NCBI GenBank assembly: GCA_965247915.1
Contig: OZ252048.1
Location: 2,294,001 to 2,358,000, forward strand
Source of the DNA: JAKZRT01 sp965247915
Lineage (GTDB): Bacteria; Pseudomonadota; Alphaproteobacteria; Rhodobacterales; Rhodobacteraceae
Direction of reading: 5' to 3'
DNA length: 64,000 nt
In this document: one piece after another, positions 7,314-15,987 of the stretch
Layout of the letters: every line of letters starts with the position of its first letter
Numbering within the stretch: position 1 is the first letter of the stretch
The notes under the pieces: model-generated
What the model was told of the DNA's origin: nothing
Database searches by the model: none
Seen by the model: the letters and a program-made list of their open reading frames with translations, nothing else
Program-made: the position numbers and the translations under genes

Positions 7314-8597
7314 ATGGAATTTACCGCGCTACGCCAAAGTGCCAATCTGACTATTCCCGAAGTAGCGGACATTCTGAACCGGACCCGACGAACGATCTAC
7401 AATTGGGAAGATGGTATTGGTGGACCGAAACCAGCGGAAATCGAAAAACTTCAGGCGGCACACCTCTTTCCCACCAAGCTCGATGGATGCGAACCTGCAT
7501 TCCGTTTTATTGATCTGTTTGCCGGAATCGGTGGACTGCGCCGGGCGTTTGATATGGAAACCGGCGTCGGCGGTGAATGTGTCTTCACGTCGGAGTGGGA
7601 CAAATATAGCCGTATCACCTATGCAGCCAATTATGAAGAAACCGAAGATAAAATCGCGGGTGACATCACTGAGATCAGCGAAACTGATATTCCGGAGCAC
7701 GAGGTATTACTTGCTGGATTTCCATGCCAACCTTTTTCCATCGCGGGAGTATCAAAAAAGAATGCATTGAACCGCCCCCACGGATTCGCCTGTAATGATC
7801 AAGGCAACCTGTTCTTCGATGTGGCCCGCATTATTCGCCACCATCGCCCGAAAGCCATCTTGCTTGAAAATGTCCGTAACCTTGCCAACCACGATAAGGG
7901 CCGCACATTCCGCGTCATCCGGAAGAAACTGGAAGATGACCTTGAATACGATATTTTCCCGATGATCCTGGATGCAAAATCATGGGTGCCTCAGCATCGG
8001 GAGCGTATCTTTATTGTCGGTTTTCCCTGTGAGCGGGGCGTCCAGGATTTCTCACTGCAATCGCTGAAAGACCGTGATCCGCTTAGCGGTCCGAAGCTGA
8101 AACAAATCCTCCACCGGCAAGACGGTTCCGAAAAGGCGGAGGGGCATTTTACAGTTGGCTCCAAAGCGAAGGTGTCGGATAAATACACGCTGTCGGAACA
8201 CCTTTGGAACTACCTTCAGCGCTATGCCGAGAAACACCGCGCCAAAGGCAATGGCTTTGGCTTTGGCCTGAACGATGCAAATGACGTCGCAAGAACCCTA
8301 TCGGCACGCTATTATAAGGACGGCTCAGAAATCCTGATCCGCCGCCCCAGCGGCCCGCCACGGCGACTGACGCCGCGTGAATGCGCCCGGTTAATGGGTT
8401 TTGACAAGCCGGGTGAAAGCCAGTTCAGGATAAAGGTATCTGACACGCAAGCCTACAAGCAGTTCGGCAATGCAGTTGTCGTTCCTGTTGCAACCGACGT
8501 GGCACGCCTCATGCTGCCCCATATTGCCGAAATCGCTGGGGTGGCGGAAGCCACTGCGGAAACTATTGAAGAAGAAAGATTTACTAAGTTTGCCTGA
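7314..8597 (+). CDS. dcm: DNA (cytosine-5)-methyltransferase, Dcm/M.EcoRII type
   Basis: It methylates the 5-position of cytosine in duplex DNA. Motif I is FIDLFAGIGGLRRAF, motif IV is GFPCQPFSIAGVSKKN with the catalytic cysteine near residue 138, motif VI is LLENVRNL, motif VIII is PQHRERIFIVGF, and motifs IX/X are RLTPRECARLMGF and QFGNAVVVPV. The target-recognition region closely resembles E. coli Dcm and M.EcoRII as I recall them, so CCWGG is the likely target (inference). About 60 N-terminal residues form a helix-turn-helix (LTIPEVADILNRTRRTIYNWEDG), which in M.EcoRII/M.SsoII relatives represses the enzyme's own promoter. The ATG at 7314 is chosen because AGGAG lies 8 bases upstream; an in-frame ATG at 7275 lacks such a site. 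It overlaps vsr by 8 bases. Confidence 0.95.
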   Translation: MEFTALRQSANLTIPEVADILNRTRRTIYNWEDGIGGPKPAEIEKLQAAHLFPTKLDGCEPAFRFIDLFAGIGGLRRAFDMETGVGGECVFTSEWDKYSRITYAANYEETEDKIAGDITEISETDIPEHEVLLAGFPCQPFSIAGVSKKNALNRPHGFACNDQGNLFFDVARIIRHHRPKAILLENVRNLANHDKGRTFRVIRKKLEDDLEYDIFPMILDAKSWVPQHRERIFIVGFPCERGVQDFSLQSLKDRDPLSGPKLKQILHRQDGSEKAEGHFTVGSKAKVSDKYTLSEHLWNYLQRYAEKHRAKGNGFGFGLNDANDVARTLSARYYKDGSEILIRRPSGPPRRLTPRECARLMGFDKPGESQFRIKVSDTQAYKQFGNAVVVPVATDVARLMLPHIAEIAGVAEATAETIEEERFTKFA

Positions 8598-9048
8598 CGT
8601 TCACGACCGTGAAACGCGCAGCCGTAACATGGCGGCAATCAAGGGACACGGCACGAAGCCCGAGGTAATGCTGCGTTCAGCCCTCCATCGCGCCGGGTAT
8701 CGGTTCAGACTAAACAGCCGTTTGCCGGGCAAGCCTGATTTGGTAATGAAAAAACATTGGACTGCGGTCTTCGTGCACGGTTGCTTCTGGCACAAGCACG
8801 ACTGTCCACGCTTTAAGCAACCCGGCGGAAAGAACGTCAACCTCTGGTGCAAGAAACTGGCTCGGAATGCAGAGCGCGACGGCGAAGTGACGCATCAGTT
8901 GCGAGCGTTGGGTTGGCGGCAATACGTGGTTTGGGAATGCACGCTGATCGGGAAGGGGCGGCTTGATCTGCATACAGTTGTGGACCGAATGAGGGTCTGG
9001 CTGACGACTGACGAAGAAACGGGCGAAATTTCGGGACATTTTGACTGA
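8590..9048 (+). CDS. vsr: Very-short-patch repair endonuclease Vsr
   Basis: Vsr nicks next to the T of T:G mismatches that arise when 5-methylcytosine deaminates in the methylated target, so it protects a genome that carries a Dcm-type methylase. The 152-residue product starts PDVHDRETRSRNMAAI, like E. coli Vsr. It keeps the catalytic-core elements (GKPDLVM with the Asp, VFVHGCFWHKHDC, WECTL). The start is read as the TTG at 8590, overlapping the methyltransferase stop, because family similarity begins exactly there. Its position between M and R supports an M-V-R operon. Confidence 0.94.
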   Translation: MPDVHDRETRSRNMAAIKGHGTKPEVMLRSALHRAGYRFRLNSRLPGKPDLVMKKHWTAVFVHGCFWHKHDCPRFKQPGGKNVNLWCKKLARNAERDGEVTHQLRALGWRQYVVWECTLIGKGRLDLHTVVDRMRVWLTTDEETGEISGHFD

Positions 9049-9059
9049 GGGGCATTTAC

Positions 9060-10274
9060 TTGGATTTGGGCGAATGGATTGAAGAGAACGGCGGACAGGG
9101 GGTCTTTGGGTTCGTCAAGCGCCTCTCGGGAAATGACACTCTGGCTAATAAGGCTCACCAAGCGGGGCCGTATGTCCCGAAGCCAGTTTTCTTTCGCTTG
9201 TTCCCATCGCTGGAGAATACTGTTGAACGGAACGCAGATACGAAAATCGACCTGGAAATTGACTCCCATCCCGATGCGGTGCGCGCTCGCGCCGTCTGGT
9301 ACAACAGTAAGCACCGTCCAAACCCCATCGAAAAGGGCACGCGAGACGAATGCCGGATTACACGTCTAGGCGGGCAGTATTCGGCATTGCTGGACCCTGA
9401 CAGCACCGGCGCCTTAACGATATTCGCTTTTCGTTTCGGTGCAGACGGCGAGGCAGATCGCTGCAGCGTCTGGGTTTGCCGGAACGAACTGGAAGAGGAG
9501 GTCGCAGAGCGCGAGACTGGCCCGGTTGACCCCGGCAGGTGGACCGTTTGGCCCCCTGACGAGGGCGTGTTTCAACATTTGCAGAAAGTCGTGCGGCCGG
9601 ACTGCCGTATGGCACGGCACGAATTGCCGCCGGAATGGCTGGCAAAGTTTCCGAGAGGGCAGGAAATCATCCGCAAGGTAATCGAATTGCGCCCGGACGA
9701 TGAGCTGGCTGTTGATGAGCGGTTGCTGAGCCGACGCGAGTGCGAGTTCCAATTGTTCCAGAGTCTTGAGGAGGCAGTTGAGCTTCCCAGAGCCAGGGCC
9801 GGGTTCAGTACGATGGTGGAATTTCTTGCTGCGGCGCAGGCAGTGCTTCAACGACGAAAGGCACGGTCCGGCAAGTCCCTCGAATACCACATGCGCGAAA
9901 TCCTGATCGAAGAGAACTTCCAAGACGGCAGACAGTTCACTTACCAACCGAAGGCCGGGAACAACCCGGATTTCCTGTTTCCGTCAGAAGCGGCCTATAT
10001 GGATGCAGGATTCCCAAGTGAACGCGTCCGCATGCTGGCAGTCAAGACCACACTTAAGGACCGATGGCGCCAAGTCACAGAAGAATGCGCCGACTTGCCT
10101 GTCAGACACTTGTTGACACTACAGGAAGGTGTATCCGAAGCTCAGTTCAGGCTTATCACCGAGGCCGGAATTCGTCTTGTCGTACCGGAAGCGAAGATTA
10201 AGAAGTTCGCCAAGAGCATTCGACAGCACATCATGACGGTTGAGGGTTTCATGGCGGAATTACGTACCGCATGA
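9060..10274 (+). CDS. ecoRIIR: EcoRII-family type IIE restriction endonuclease
   Basis: The 404-residue length and overall sequence match EcoRII, an endonuclease cutting at CCWGG that needs a second site as effector. The N-terminal effector-binding B3-like domain covers about residues 1-180 (FGFVKRLSGNDTLANKAHQ, ARAVWYNSK). The C-terminal nuclease domain starts near 220 and contains RAGFSTMVEFLA, RRKARSGKSLEYH, NPDFLFP and LAVKTTLKDRWRQ. The nuclease-type acidic and basic residues are D304, K329, K333 and R335. Translation starts at TTG 9060 with GAGGGG about 8 bases upstream. No truncation or frameshift is seen, so the system looks intact. Substrate assignment to CCWGG is by homology. Confidence 0.95.
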   Translation: MDLGEWIEENGGQGVFGFVKRLSGNDTLANKAHQAGPYVPKPVFFRLFPSLENTVERNADTKIDLEIDSHPDAVRARAVWYNSKHRPNPIEKGTRDECRITRLGGQYSALLDPDSTGALTIFAFRFGADGEADRCSVWVCRNELEEEVAERETGPVDPGRWTVWPPDEGVFQHLQKVVRPDCRMARHELPPEWLAKFPRGQEIIRKVIELRPDDELAVDERLLSRRECEFQLFQSLEEAVELPRARAGFSTMVEFLAAAQAVLQRRKARSGKSLEYHMREILIEENFQDGRQFTYQPKAGNNPDFLFPSEAAYMDAGFPSERVRMLAVKTTLKDRWRQVTEECADLPVRHLLTLQEGVSEAQFRLITEAGIRLVVPEAKIKKFAKSIRQHIMTVEGFMAELRTA

Positions 10275-10318
10275 CTGGTTGGTTTTCGCCGGGTTCGAAA
10301 GTCAACCAAAAACTGGAA

Positions 10319-10411
10319 ATCTGGTGCGGTCGGCGAGACTCGAACTCGCACGAGTGTTACCTCACAGCGACCTCAACGCTGCGCGTCTACCAATTCCGCC
10401 ACGACCGCACT
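10319..10411. repeat. Right 93-bp direct repeat of the restriction-modification island
   Basis: This stretch is identical to 7106-7198 and begins 45 bases after the endonuclease stop codon. It marks the right boundary of the island. Confidence 0.95.
10322..10408 (-). tRNA. tRNA-Leu (anticodon GAG), copy 2
   Basis: This copy is identical to copy 1 at 7109-7195, including the encoded CCA, so both are predicted functional. Only the surrounding bases differ beyond three on each side. Confidence 0.96.
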
Positions 10412-10434
10412 GCCCTGGCTGGGTGCGGCGCTTC

Positions 10435-10953
10435 TTAGCGAAGGGCTGGTCGCTTGTGAAGGGAAAAACGCGACCTCGCGCGGCGGCGTTTGAACCAGTA
10501 ACTCAGCATGGCCGCGCCCAGCGTCGCACCAATCACCCAATGCCCCAGAAACTGGTTTTCGCCAAACAGAACATGGTTGATGCGCCGCCCTGGCAGAAGC
10601 GTCAGCAGCCCCGCCAGTCCGATCGCCCACCAGTAGATCGAGGCCATGGTCGCGCGATGCGCAGTGACCCGACCGGCCCGGGCTTGCCGCAAACCGCTGC
10701 AAAGACCCCACAGGGCAAATACCGAAAGGCCGTGGATCGGGCTGAACGGGCCGATGATGCCGAGACCGGTGATAAAAAACGAGCTGAGCGCGGCAATGGC
10801 GACATTCGTCACCCAAAAATAGCCGGTCAAGCGGTGCCAGAAGTCGCGATTACGCCGGTAGAGCGCCAGCGGGCCGATCACCAGAGCCGCAAGCGCCGTG
10901 ATCACGTGGATCTGCACGGCTGTCGGGGCGTCCAGGAAAACGTCAAGAAACAT
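10435..10953 (-). CDS. DUF2306-like membrane protein
   Basis: This 172-residue protein has about four or five hydrophobic segments: IHVITALAALVIGPLAL, VAIAALSSFFITGLGIIG, SIYWWAIGLAGLLTLLP and LGHWVIGATLGAAMLSYW. There is a charged C-terminal tail. The histidine preceding the first helix and the YRRNRDFWHRLTGY segment are typical of DUF2306 proteins, whose function is unknown. The ATG at 10953 is used because the reading frame upstream holds no membrane or family features. It is divergent from the LytTR regulator gene. The membrane location is secure; a function is not. Confidence 0.75.
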   Translation of the reverse strand: MFLDVFLDAPTAVQIHVITALAALVIGPLALYRRNRDFWHRLTGYFWVTNVAIAALSSFFITGLGIIGPFSPIHGLSVFALWGLCSGLRQARAGRVTAHRATMASIYWWAIGLAGLLTLLPGRRINHVLFGENQFLGHWVIGATLGAAMLSYWFKRRRARSRFSLHKRPALR

Positions 10954-11052
10954 ATGGGCCTCGCATCGGTCTTGGGGTATGTCCCAAACCGATCTGTGGC
11001 GGCGACAGCGCTGGCGGCCAATCCCGCATTCGCGGGCGGAAGGGCGGGCTTC

Positions 11053-11838
11053 GTGAATGACAGCAACCTGAAACTGGCGCTTCGCGAAACCACTGGCCTG
11101 TTGCGTCAGCCCGGCGTCTGGGTGGGGATGGTGGCCGTGGCGTTGATTCTGGCGTTGTCGGGCCCTTTTGGCACCATTAATATGATGCGGATCGCACCCC
11201 GTTTTGCTTATTGGGGCCTGATCGTCCTGGTCACCTTCTTCTCGGGTGCCTTCGTCTCGGACTGGACACTTGCCGGCGGTCGCGCGCGTCGCCTCGGATT
11301 TGCCGGCGCAATTGTGCTGGCTGGTGGGGCGACCGGGCTTGTTGTCACCGCCGAAGTGCTGATGCTGAACTGGGCAGCCTTTGGCCTCGCGCCCGCCAAC
11401 GGAGGCTATGTTGCCGAGATTGCGCTGAATTGCACGGCGATCGCGCTGATCGTCTCGGCGGTGCTGGCCTGGCAACAACGGCAGACGCAGACCAATTCGG
11501 GAACCACGCGACTGCTCGACCGGATTGAGATCGATAAGCGCGGGGCGTTGCTGTCGCTGTCGCAGCAGGATCACTATGTCCAAATTACAACCTCGGCGGG
11601 TGCGAGCCTGATCCTGATGCGGCTTGCCGACGCCATCGCCGAAACCGAAGGAACGCCAGGCCTGCAAGTTCACCGGTCGCACTGGGTCGCCACCAATGCG
11701 GTTGCAGCGGCGCGGCGGGTGGACGGCAAGGTGGTGCTGACGCTGCACGATGGTCAGGACCTTCCGGTCAGCCGCACCTATGTGGCGGCGGTCCGCCGCG
11801 CGGGCCTGCTGCCGGACAGGAAGCGGCGCGATGGTTGA
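11053..11838 (+). CDS. Membrane-anchored LytTR DNA-binding regulator
   Basis: This 261-residue protein has four predicted membrane helices in its first ~150 residues (VGMVAVALILALSGPF, YWGLIVLVTFFSGAF, AGAIVLAGGATGLVV, IALNCTAIALIVSAVLAW). A C-terminal LytTR DNA-binding domain of ~95 residues follows, with QQDHYVQITTSAG and LQVHRSHWVATNAV. Membrane LytTR proteins usually sense envelope signals and regulate nearby membrane genes, here perhaps the divergent DUF2306 gene (inference). The GTG at 11053 is taken as start because GGAAGGG lies shortly upstream and an ATG further up abuts the divergent start. It overlaps lipB by 8 bases. Confidence 0.82.
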   Translation: MNDSNLKLALRETTGLLRQPGVWVGMVAVALILALSGPFGTINMMRIAPRFAYWGLIVLVTFFSGAFVSDWTLAGGRARRLGFAGAIVLAGGATGLVVTAEVLMLNWAAFGLAPANGGYVAEIALNCTAIALIVSAVLAWQQRQTQTNSGTTRLLDRIEIDKRGALLSLSQQDHYVQITTSAGASLILMRLADAIAETEGTPGLQVHRSHWVATNAVAAARRVDGKVVLTLHDGQDLPVSRTYVAAVRRAGLLPDRKRRDG

Positions 11839-12484
11839 GTGGCAGACCTCCGAGCGGCTGGTCGATTATGACGATGCACTGGCGGCGATGGACGCGCGCG
11901 TTGCCGACATTCGCGAGGGCGGCGCGGCCGAGGCGATCTGGTTTCTGGAACACTCGCCGCTCTATACTGCCGGGACCAGCGCGAGGCCGGGTGATCTGAC
12001 CGACCCAGACCGGTTTCCGGTCTATAAAAGCCAGCGCGGCGGGCAATATACCTATCACGGGCCCGGGCAGCGGGTGGTCTATGCGATGCTCGACCTGAAC
12101 ACCCGCCAGCGCGACGTGCGCCGGTTCGTGGGCGCGATGGAGGACTGGATCATCGCGACGCTGGCCGAATTTGGCGTGGCGGGCGGTCGGCGTGCCAGGC
12201 GGGTGGGGGTCTGGGTGGCGCGGCCCGACAAGCCGTCCCTGCCCGACGGGTCGCCGCGCGACGACAAGATCGCCGCCATCGGGGTGCGGATCCGCAAATG
12301 GGTAACCTTCCACGGCCTGTCGATCAACCTGGAGCCGGACCTGAGCCATTACGACGGGATCGTGCCCTGCGGAGTCACCGGTCACGGGGTCACCAGCCTG
12401 GTCGATCTGGGCCTGCCGGTGACGATGGACGACCTCGATCTGGCGCTGCGGCGGACATTTGAGGGCACTTTGGGCGCGCTTTAG
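11831..12484 (+). CDS. lipB: Lipoyl(octanoyl) transferase
   Basis: LipB moves octanoyl groups from octanoyl-ACP to lipoyl domains, the first step of de novo lipoylation in the cytoplasm. The 217-residue product has the family signatures SQRGGQYTYHGPGQRVVYAML around residues 65-85 and the DDKIAAIGVRIRKWVTFHGLSINL segment with the catalytic-site lysine. The catalytic cysteine is in IVPCGVTGHGVTSL near the C terminus. The start at 11831 overlaps the upstream LytTR stop, implying coupled translation. No lipA neighbour is visible in the window. Confidence 0.96.
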   Translation: MVEWQTSERLVDYDDALAAMDARVADIREGGAAEAIWFLEHSPLYTAGTSARPGDLTDPDRFPVYKSQRGGQYTYHGPGQRVVYAMLDLNTRQRDVRRFVGAMEDWIIATLAEFGVAGGRRARRVGVWVARPDKPSLPDGSPRDDKIAAIGVRIRKWVTFHGLSINLEPDLSHYDGIVPCGVTGHGVTSLVDLGLPVTMDDLDLALRRTFEGTLGAL

Positions 12485-12569
12485 GAAAAGCCTCTCACAG
12501 TGAGACATGTGGGTAAGTTATACAGATTAAACGATTATTTTGGAAAACAGGCGATCGGAGTGTCGCGGT

Positions 12570-13466
12570 TCAGAGGCCTTCGGCCCGTGGCGGCATTTCC
12601 CTGGCAATCGCGTGGATAGCCCGATCAATGAACACCCGCACTTTCGGCTCGATATACTCGCGGTCCACATAGACCAGATGCACAGGAATTTCCCTGCCGA
12701 CTAGACCAGGCAATATCGCCACCAACTGCCCGGCCACCAGGTCATCAGCCACGAAGGCAGACGGCAACAGGGCGCAGCCTAGGCCATCTTTTGCGGCCGC
12801 ATGTATCAACGGCAGTTCGTTGGCGGTCATCCGTCCGTGAACTTCGATGGATTTGCCGTTCATCAGGGGCCAGGATCGGGCCGGCGTCCAGCCGTCGGCA
12901 AAGCCGGTAATGCAGTTCAGTTTTTTCAGTTCAGCGACGTTTCCGGGCACCCGGTGATCGGGCAAAAATTGCGGCGAGGCGACGACGACCAGCCGGTCAG
13001 AGCTGATTTTCCGGGCGATGAGATTTGGGTCGCTGATCGCGCCGATCCGCACGGCCACGTCAATTCCGTCGCCCAGCATGTCAACCTGATGGGTGGTCGC
13101 CCGCAGTTCCAGTTCGACATGCGGAAAATCGCGCATGAACGTGGTGAACAATTCGGCGAAATGCGGGCCCGCGATTGACACCCGCAACAGGCCGCGCGGT
13201 TCGCCGTCCAGCCGCCGCACGCTGGCCCATGCTTCTTCGGCGTCGGCAACTACGCGCCGCGCGCGGTGAAGCAATTCACGTCCGGCCGCGGTCAGCACCA
13301 GCTTTGTCGTGCGACGGTGCAGCAGCCGCACGCCAAGGTCGGCCTCGAGCGCCGACATCCGCCGGCTTAGCGTGGCGCGTTCAAGTCCAAGGCTGCGGGC
13401 GGCCGCGGAAATACTGCCGGAACGCACAACTTCCAGATATTCGGTCATTCGGTCTGTGCTTGGCAT
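12570..13466 (-). CDS. LysR-family transcriptional regulator
   Basis: This 298-residue protein has an N-terminal winged helix-turn-helix (GSISAAARSLGLERATLSRRMSALEADLG). A substrate-binding domain of about 200 residues ends in a segment rich in acidic and basic residues. The gene is divergent from a VOC-domain gene and an NmrA-like gene, with about 105 bases between starts, so it probably controls them (inference from context). The effector is not predictable. It does not look truncated. Confidence 0.92.
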   Translation of the reverse strand: MPSTDRMTEYLEVVRSGSISAAARSLGLERATLSRRMSALEADLGVRLLHRRTTKLVLTAAGRELLHRARRVVADAEEAWASVRRLDGEPRGLLRVSIAGPHFAELFTTFMRDFPHVELELRATTHQVDMLGDGIDVAVRIGAISDPNLIARKISSDRLVVVASPQFLPDHRVPGNVAELKKLNCITGFADGWTPARSWPLMNGKSIEVHGRMTANELPLIHAAAKDGLGCALLPSAFVADDLVAGQLVAILPGLVGREIPVHLVYVDREYIEPKVRVFIDRAIHAIAREMPPRAEGL

Positions 13467-13571
13467 GTGTCAAATATGCACAGGTCTTGTGAAAATTTCA
13501 AGGCTAGCGACAGGTTCAACACAAGCCTACGTTTCGGATCAGACGCAACGAAACGATGAATGGACAGGCCA

Positions 13572-14012
13572 ATGCTTGAAATCAGCAGTATCGATCACGT
13601 CGGCATTCGCATTGCCGACCGGGCGAAATCGGTGGCTTTCTACGAGCTCCTGGGTTTTGAGATGCTCGCGGACGGCGGATTTGATCAGGGACATCCCCTG
13701 GTCATGCTTCACCCCTCGGGCATCAACATCAACCTGTTGGGGCCAGCCAAGGGCAAGGCGGGCGAGAACGTTCTTATGGACGAGCCCGTCAAATACCCGG
13801 GCATCACCCACATTGCCCTGAAAATGAAGGACGCCGAGGCGACGGAAAAATTCGTCGCGGACAACAATATCGCAATCACTGGCCGCCGCGAATTCCGCGG
13901 CACCAAGACCATTTTCATCCGCGATCCCGACCGCACCGTGCTGGAGCTTGTTGGCCCGGGGCCGTCGGTCGCCACGCTTATCGCGGAACACGTTCATGCA
14001 ACAAACACCTAA
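13572..14012 (+). CDS. VOC-superfamily (glyoxalase/bleomycin resistance/dioxygenase fold) protein
   Basis: This ~146-residue single VOC-domain protein begins ISSIDHVGIRIADRAKSVAFYELLGFEM. The paired beta-alpha-beta-beta-beta modules are visible, with possible metal ligands in SSIDHVG, GITHIALKM and RTVLELVGP. The third ATG, at 13572, is preferred since GGACAGG lies before it; an ATG at 13560 would add four residues. It is followed after 12 bases by an NmrA-like gene and is divergent from a LysR regulator. Which reaction it performs cannot be told. Confidence 0.85.
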   Translation: MLEISSIDHVGIRIADRAKSVAFYELLGFEMLADGGFDQGHPLVMLHPSGININLLGPAKGKAGENVLMDEPVKYPGITHIALKMKDAEATEKFVADNNIAITGRREFRGTKTIFIRDPDRTVLELVGPGPSVATLIAEHVHATNT

Positions 14013-14024
14013 AGGACCATGACC

Positions 14025-14894
14025 ATGTCAGAAACAAAAACAGTATTTGTCGCTGGCGCAACCGGCGCCCAGGGCGGAGCGACGGTCAATACTTTGCTCG
14101 AACGCGGCCACAAGGTTATCGCGATGACGCGCAACCCGAATTCGGATGCCGCTCAAGCGCTGGGCGCCAGGGACGTCGACGTCCGCCAGGGCGATTACAC
14201 CGACGCGGGCGCGATCACTCAGGCGGCCAAAGGCGTCGACAGCGCCTTTGCGGTATCAACTTCGTTTGAGGTTGGCACCGAGGCCGAGATCGACCAGGGC
14301 AAATCGCTGGTTGATGCGCTGCACGCAGCCGGTGTCGGTCACATCGTGTTTTCCACGGTTGGCAGCGCCGACAAGAACACCGGGATCGCGCATTTCGATG
14401 GCAAGTATGAGATTGAAAAGCATCTGGAAACTCTAAGCACGCCGTCCACGGTCATGGCGCCGGTTTTCTTCATGAAAAACCTGTTGTCGCCCTGGGGCCA
14501 GCCGAAATTGGGCGAAGGCATCTACACCGCCGGGATGCCGGGTGATCGGGTTTTGCAACAAATAGCCGTCAAGAACATCGGCGAATTCGCAGCGGCCCTG
14601 ATCGAACGCGGCGAGGCCGTTTATGGCCAACGCTATGACATCGCCGGGTCTGAACTGTCTGGTGACGAGACGGTGGCGCAGATCTCAAAGGCATCTGGCC
14701 ACACGATCGCCTATCAGGGTTTCGCGCCAAGTGATTTGCGTCAGCAAGCCGCAGACTTGGCGGATATGTTCACCTGGTTCAACGACGTTGGGTATTCTGC
14801 CGATATCGGCGCGCTGCACCGGGACTTCCCCGACGTGCCATGGCTCGATTATGGCGATTGGCTGGCGATGCAGGATTGGTCGTTCCTCGACTGA
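14025..14894 (+). CDS. NmrA-like NAD(P)-binding family protein
   Basis: This 289-residue Rossmann-fold protein begins with VFVAGATGAQGGATVNTLLERGHKVIAMTRNP, a glycine-rich GATGAQGG dinucleotide site near residue 10. NmrA/HSCARG proteins bind NAD(P) as redox sensors or act as quinone-type oxidoreductases. The central AHFDGKYEIEKHL has the lysine typical of the atypical SDR fold. The second ATG, 14025, is chosen because AAAGGA lies 8 bases before it and only 2 before the first ATG. It probably forms an operon with the VOC gene under the divergent LysR regulator. Confidence 0.85.
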   Translation: MSETKTVFVAGATGAQGGATVNTLLERGHKVIAMTRNPNSDAAQALGARDVDVRQGDYTDAGAITQAAKGVDSAFAVSTSFEVGTEAEIDQGKSLVDALHAAGVGHIVFSTVGSADKNTGIAHFDGKYEIEKHLETLSTPSTVMAPVFFMKNLLSPWGQPKLGEGIYTAGMPGDRVLQQIAVKNIGEFAAALIERGEAVYGQRYDIAGSELSGDETVAQISKASGHTIAYQGFAPSDLRQQAADLADMFTWFNDVGYSADIGALHRDFPDVPWLDYGDWLAMQDWSFLD

Positions 14895-14944
14895 GTTGCT
14901 TGGTCTCAGGCGCGCATTGGGGCCGGGTCAGCCTCGACGCATGT

Positions 14945-15878
14945 TCAGATGTCAGCGTCTCCGAACCGCGCATCATAGGCAGCCAGGAACTTGGCAAACC
15001 GTTGATGCGCGTAAGGGATGAACCGGATATTCTGGATCGGATCGACCGACAGGGTCACGGCGGCCATGGCGTATTTGTAGTCCGAGAGCAGCGCCAGGTC
15101 TTTGGCGGCTGACATCAGCCGGTCAAATTCGGTCTGGCGGGCCTCGGGGCCGTCAAATTTGGCGTTATCCAGATAAGCCCCGATTAGCGTGCCAAGTTCG
15201 GCATCGCCAAACGCGGGCGGGTCGATGCGGAAATAGGGGTAATCGGGCAGCCCGTGTTTCATCACCGTCTCGGCGAAGAGGTTCGAGAAATCATAGGCCC
15301 TGTGGTTGCGGCAGGCAGCGTTTGACGCGTGCCAGCGTCTCGGGCGCATAGATGGCGTGCAGGTCAATGCACAATTCCTGCTCGTTAGGCGGGAATGCGT
15401 CGGTCTTTTCCTCCAGCACGACGCGCGCCAGCTTGCCCCATTGCGCGTGGATCATGTCAAAGAACGCGGTGTCAGGAAGGCTTGGTGGCCGCAGCTGGTG
15501 GAACCGGTAAAGCTGGTCGGCGATCTTGCGCAGAGTATTGGCGTCAAAAAGGTCGTCGGGCGTCAGGGTTCGGCCCTGATAAAACGCCTCGATCCGGCAG
15601 GTTTGGTCGTAGTGGTGGCAGTGCGCGGCGATGCCCGCCGCCCCGAGCGTCAGAAACACTTCGCGTTCGGTCGCAAAATCCAGGATAGCGTTTTCCTTTC
15701 CTTCCAGGCGGCGGTAGAGCACCGCCGGCGGGTCAAGCGGCTGCACGGCTGGTCTTGACCGGATACCCATGGTGAACGACGAAAACCCTTTGGGGTCGTC
15801 GATGTCGAAGTCCGCGATTGTAAGGCGCGCCCATTCAGGGAAGAGGCTTTGGCAGTGTTTGAAAATCGCTTCTTTCAT
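14945..15878 (-). pseudogene. Choline/ethanolamine-kinase-like gene with an internal deletion and frameshift
   Basis: Two reading frames together form a choline-kinase-like phosphotransferase. The N-terminal frame (15878 down to 15291) runs to PETLARVKRCLPQPQ and stops. The C-terminal half (NHRAYDFSNLFAETVM, PYFRIDPPAFGDAELG, IRFIPYAHQRFAKFL) continues in another frame to 14945. Between them, near 15300-15320, the kinase's essential H-N-D Brenner motif and the metal-binding D-x-E segment are missing, about 40 residues by comparison with the family as I recall it. An active kinase cannot be made. The remaining sequence is well conserved, so the loss looks recent. Confidence 0.8.
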
Positions 15879-15987
15879 TGGCCTCGTCTGGTTGCGCGGG
15901 TCGCCTGATCCTGTCCGCTGGCGCCAAATTGGTTTTCCGCCACAATACCCATTTGCGGATCATTGCAAAGCTGCAACGGCGCTATGA

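Larger units (their letters stand above)
7199..10411 (+). mobile_element. EcoRII-type restriction-modification island bounded by duplicated tRNA-Leu
   Basis: Three plus-strand genes (methyltransferase, vsr, EcoRII-like endonuclease) fill the 3.1 kb between two identical 93-bp tRNA-Leu repeats. No integrase, transposase or phage gene is present. The coding sequence looks less GC-rich than its neighbours and uses TTG starts for two of three genes, in line with horizontal acquisition. Removing one repeat plus the insert would restore an uninterrupted tRNA-Leu locus. Confidence 0.8.
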
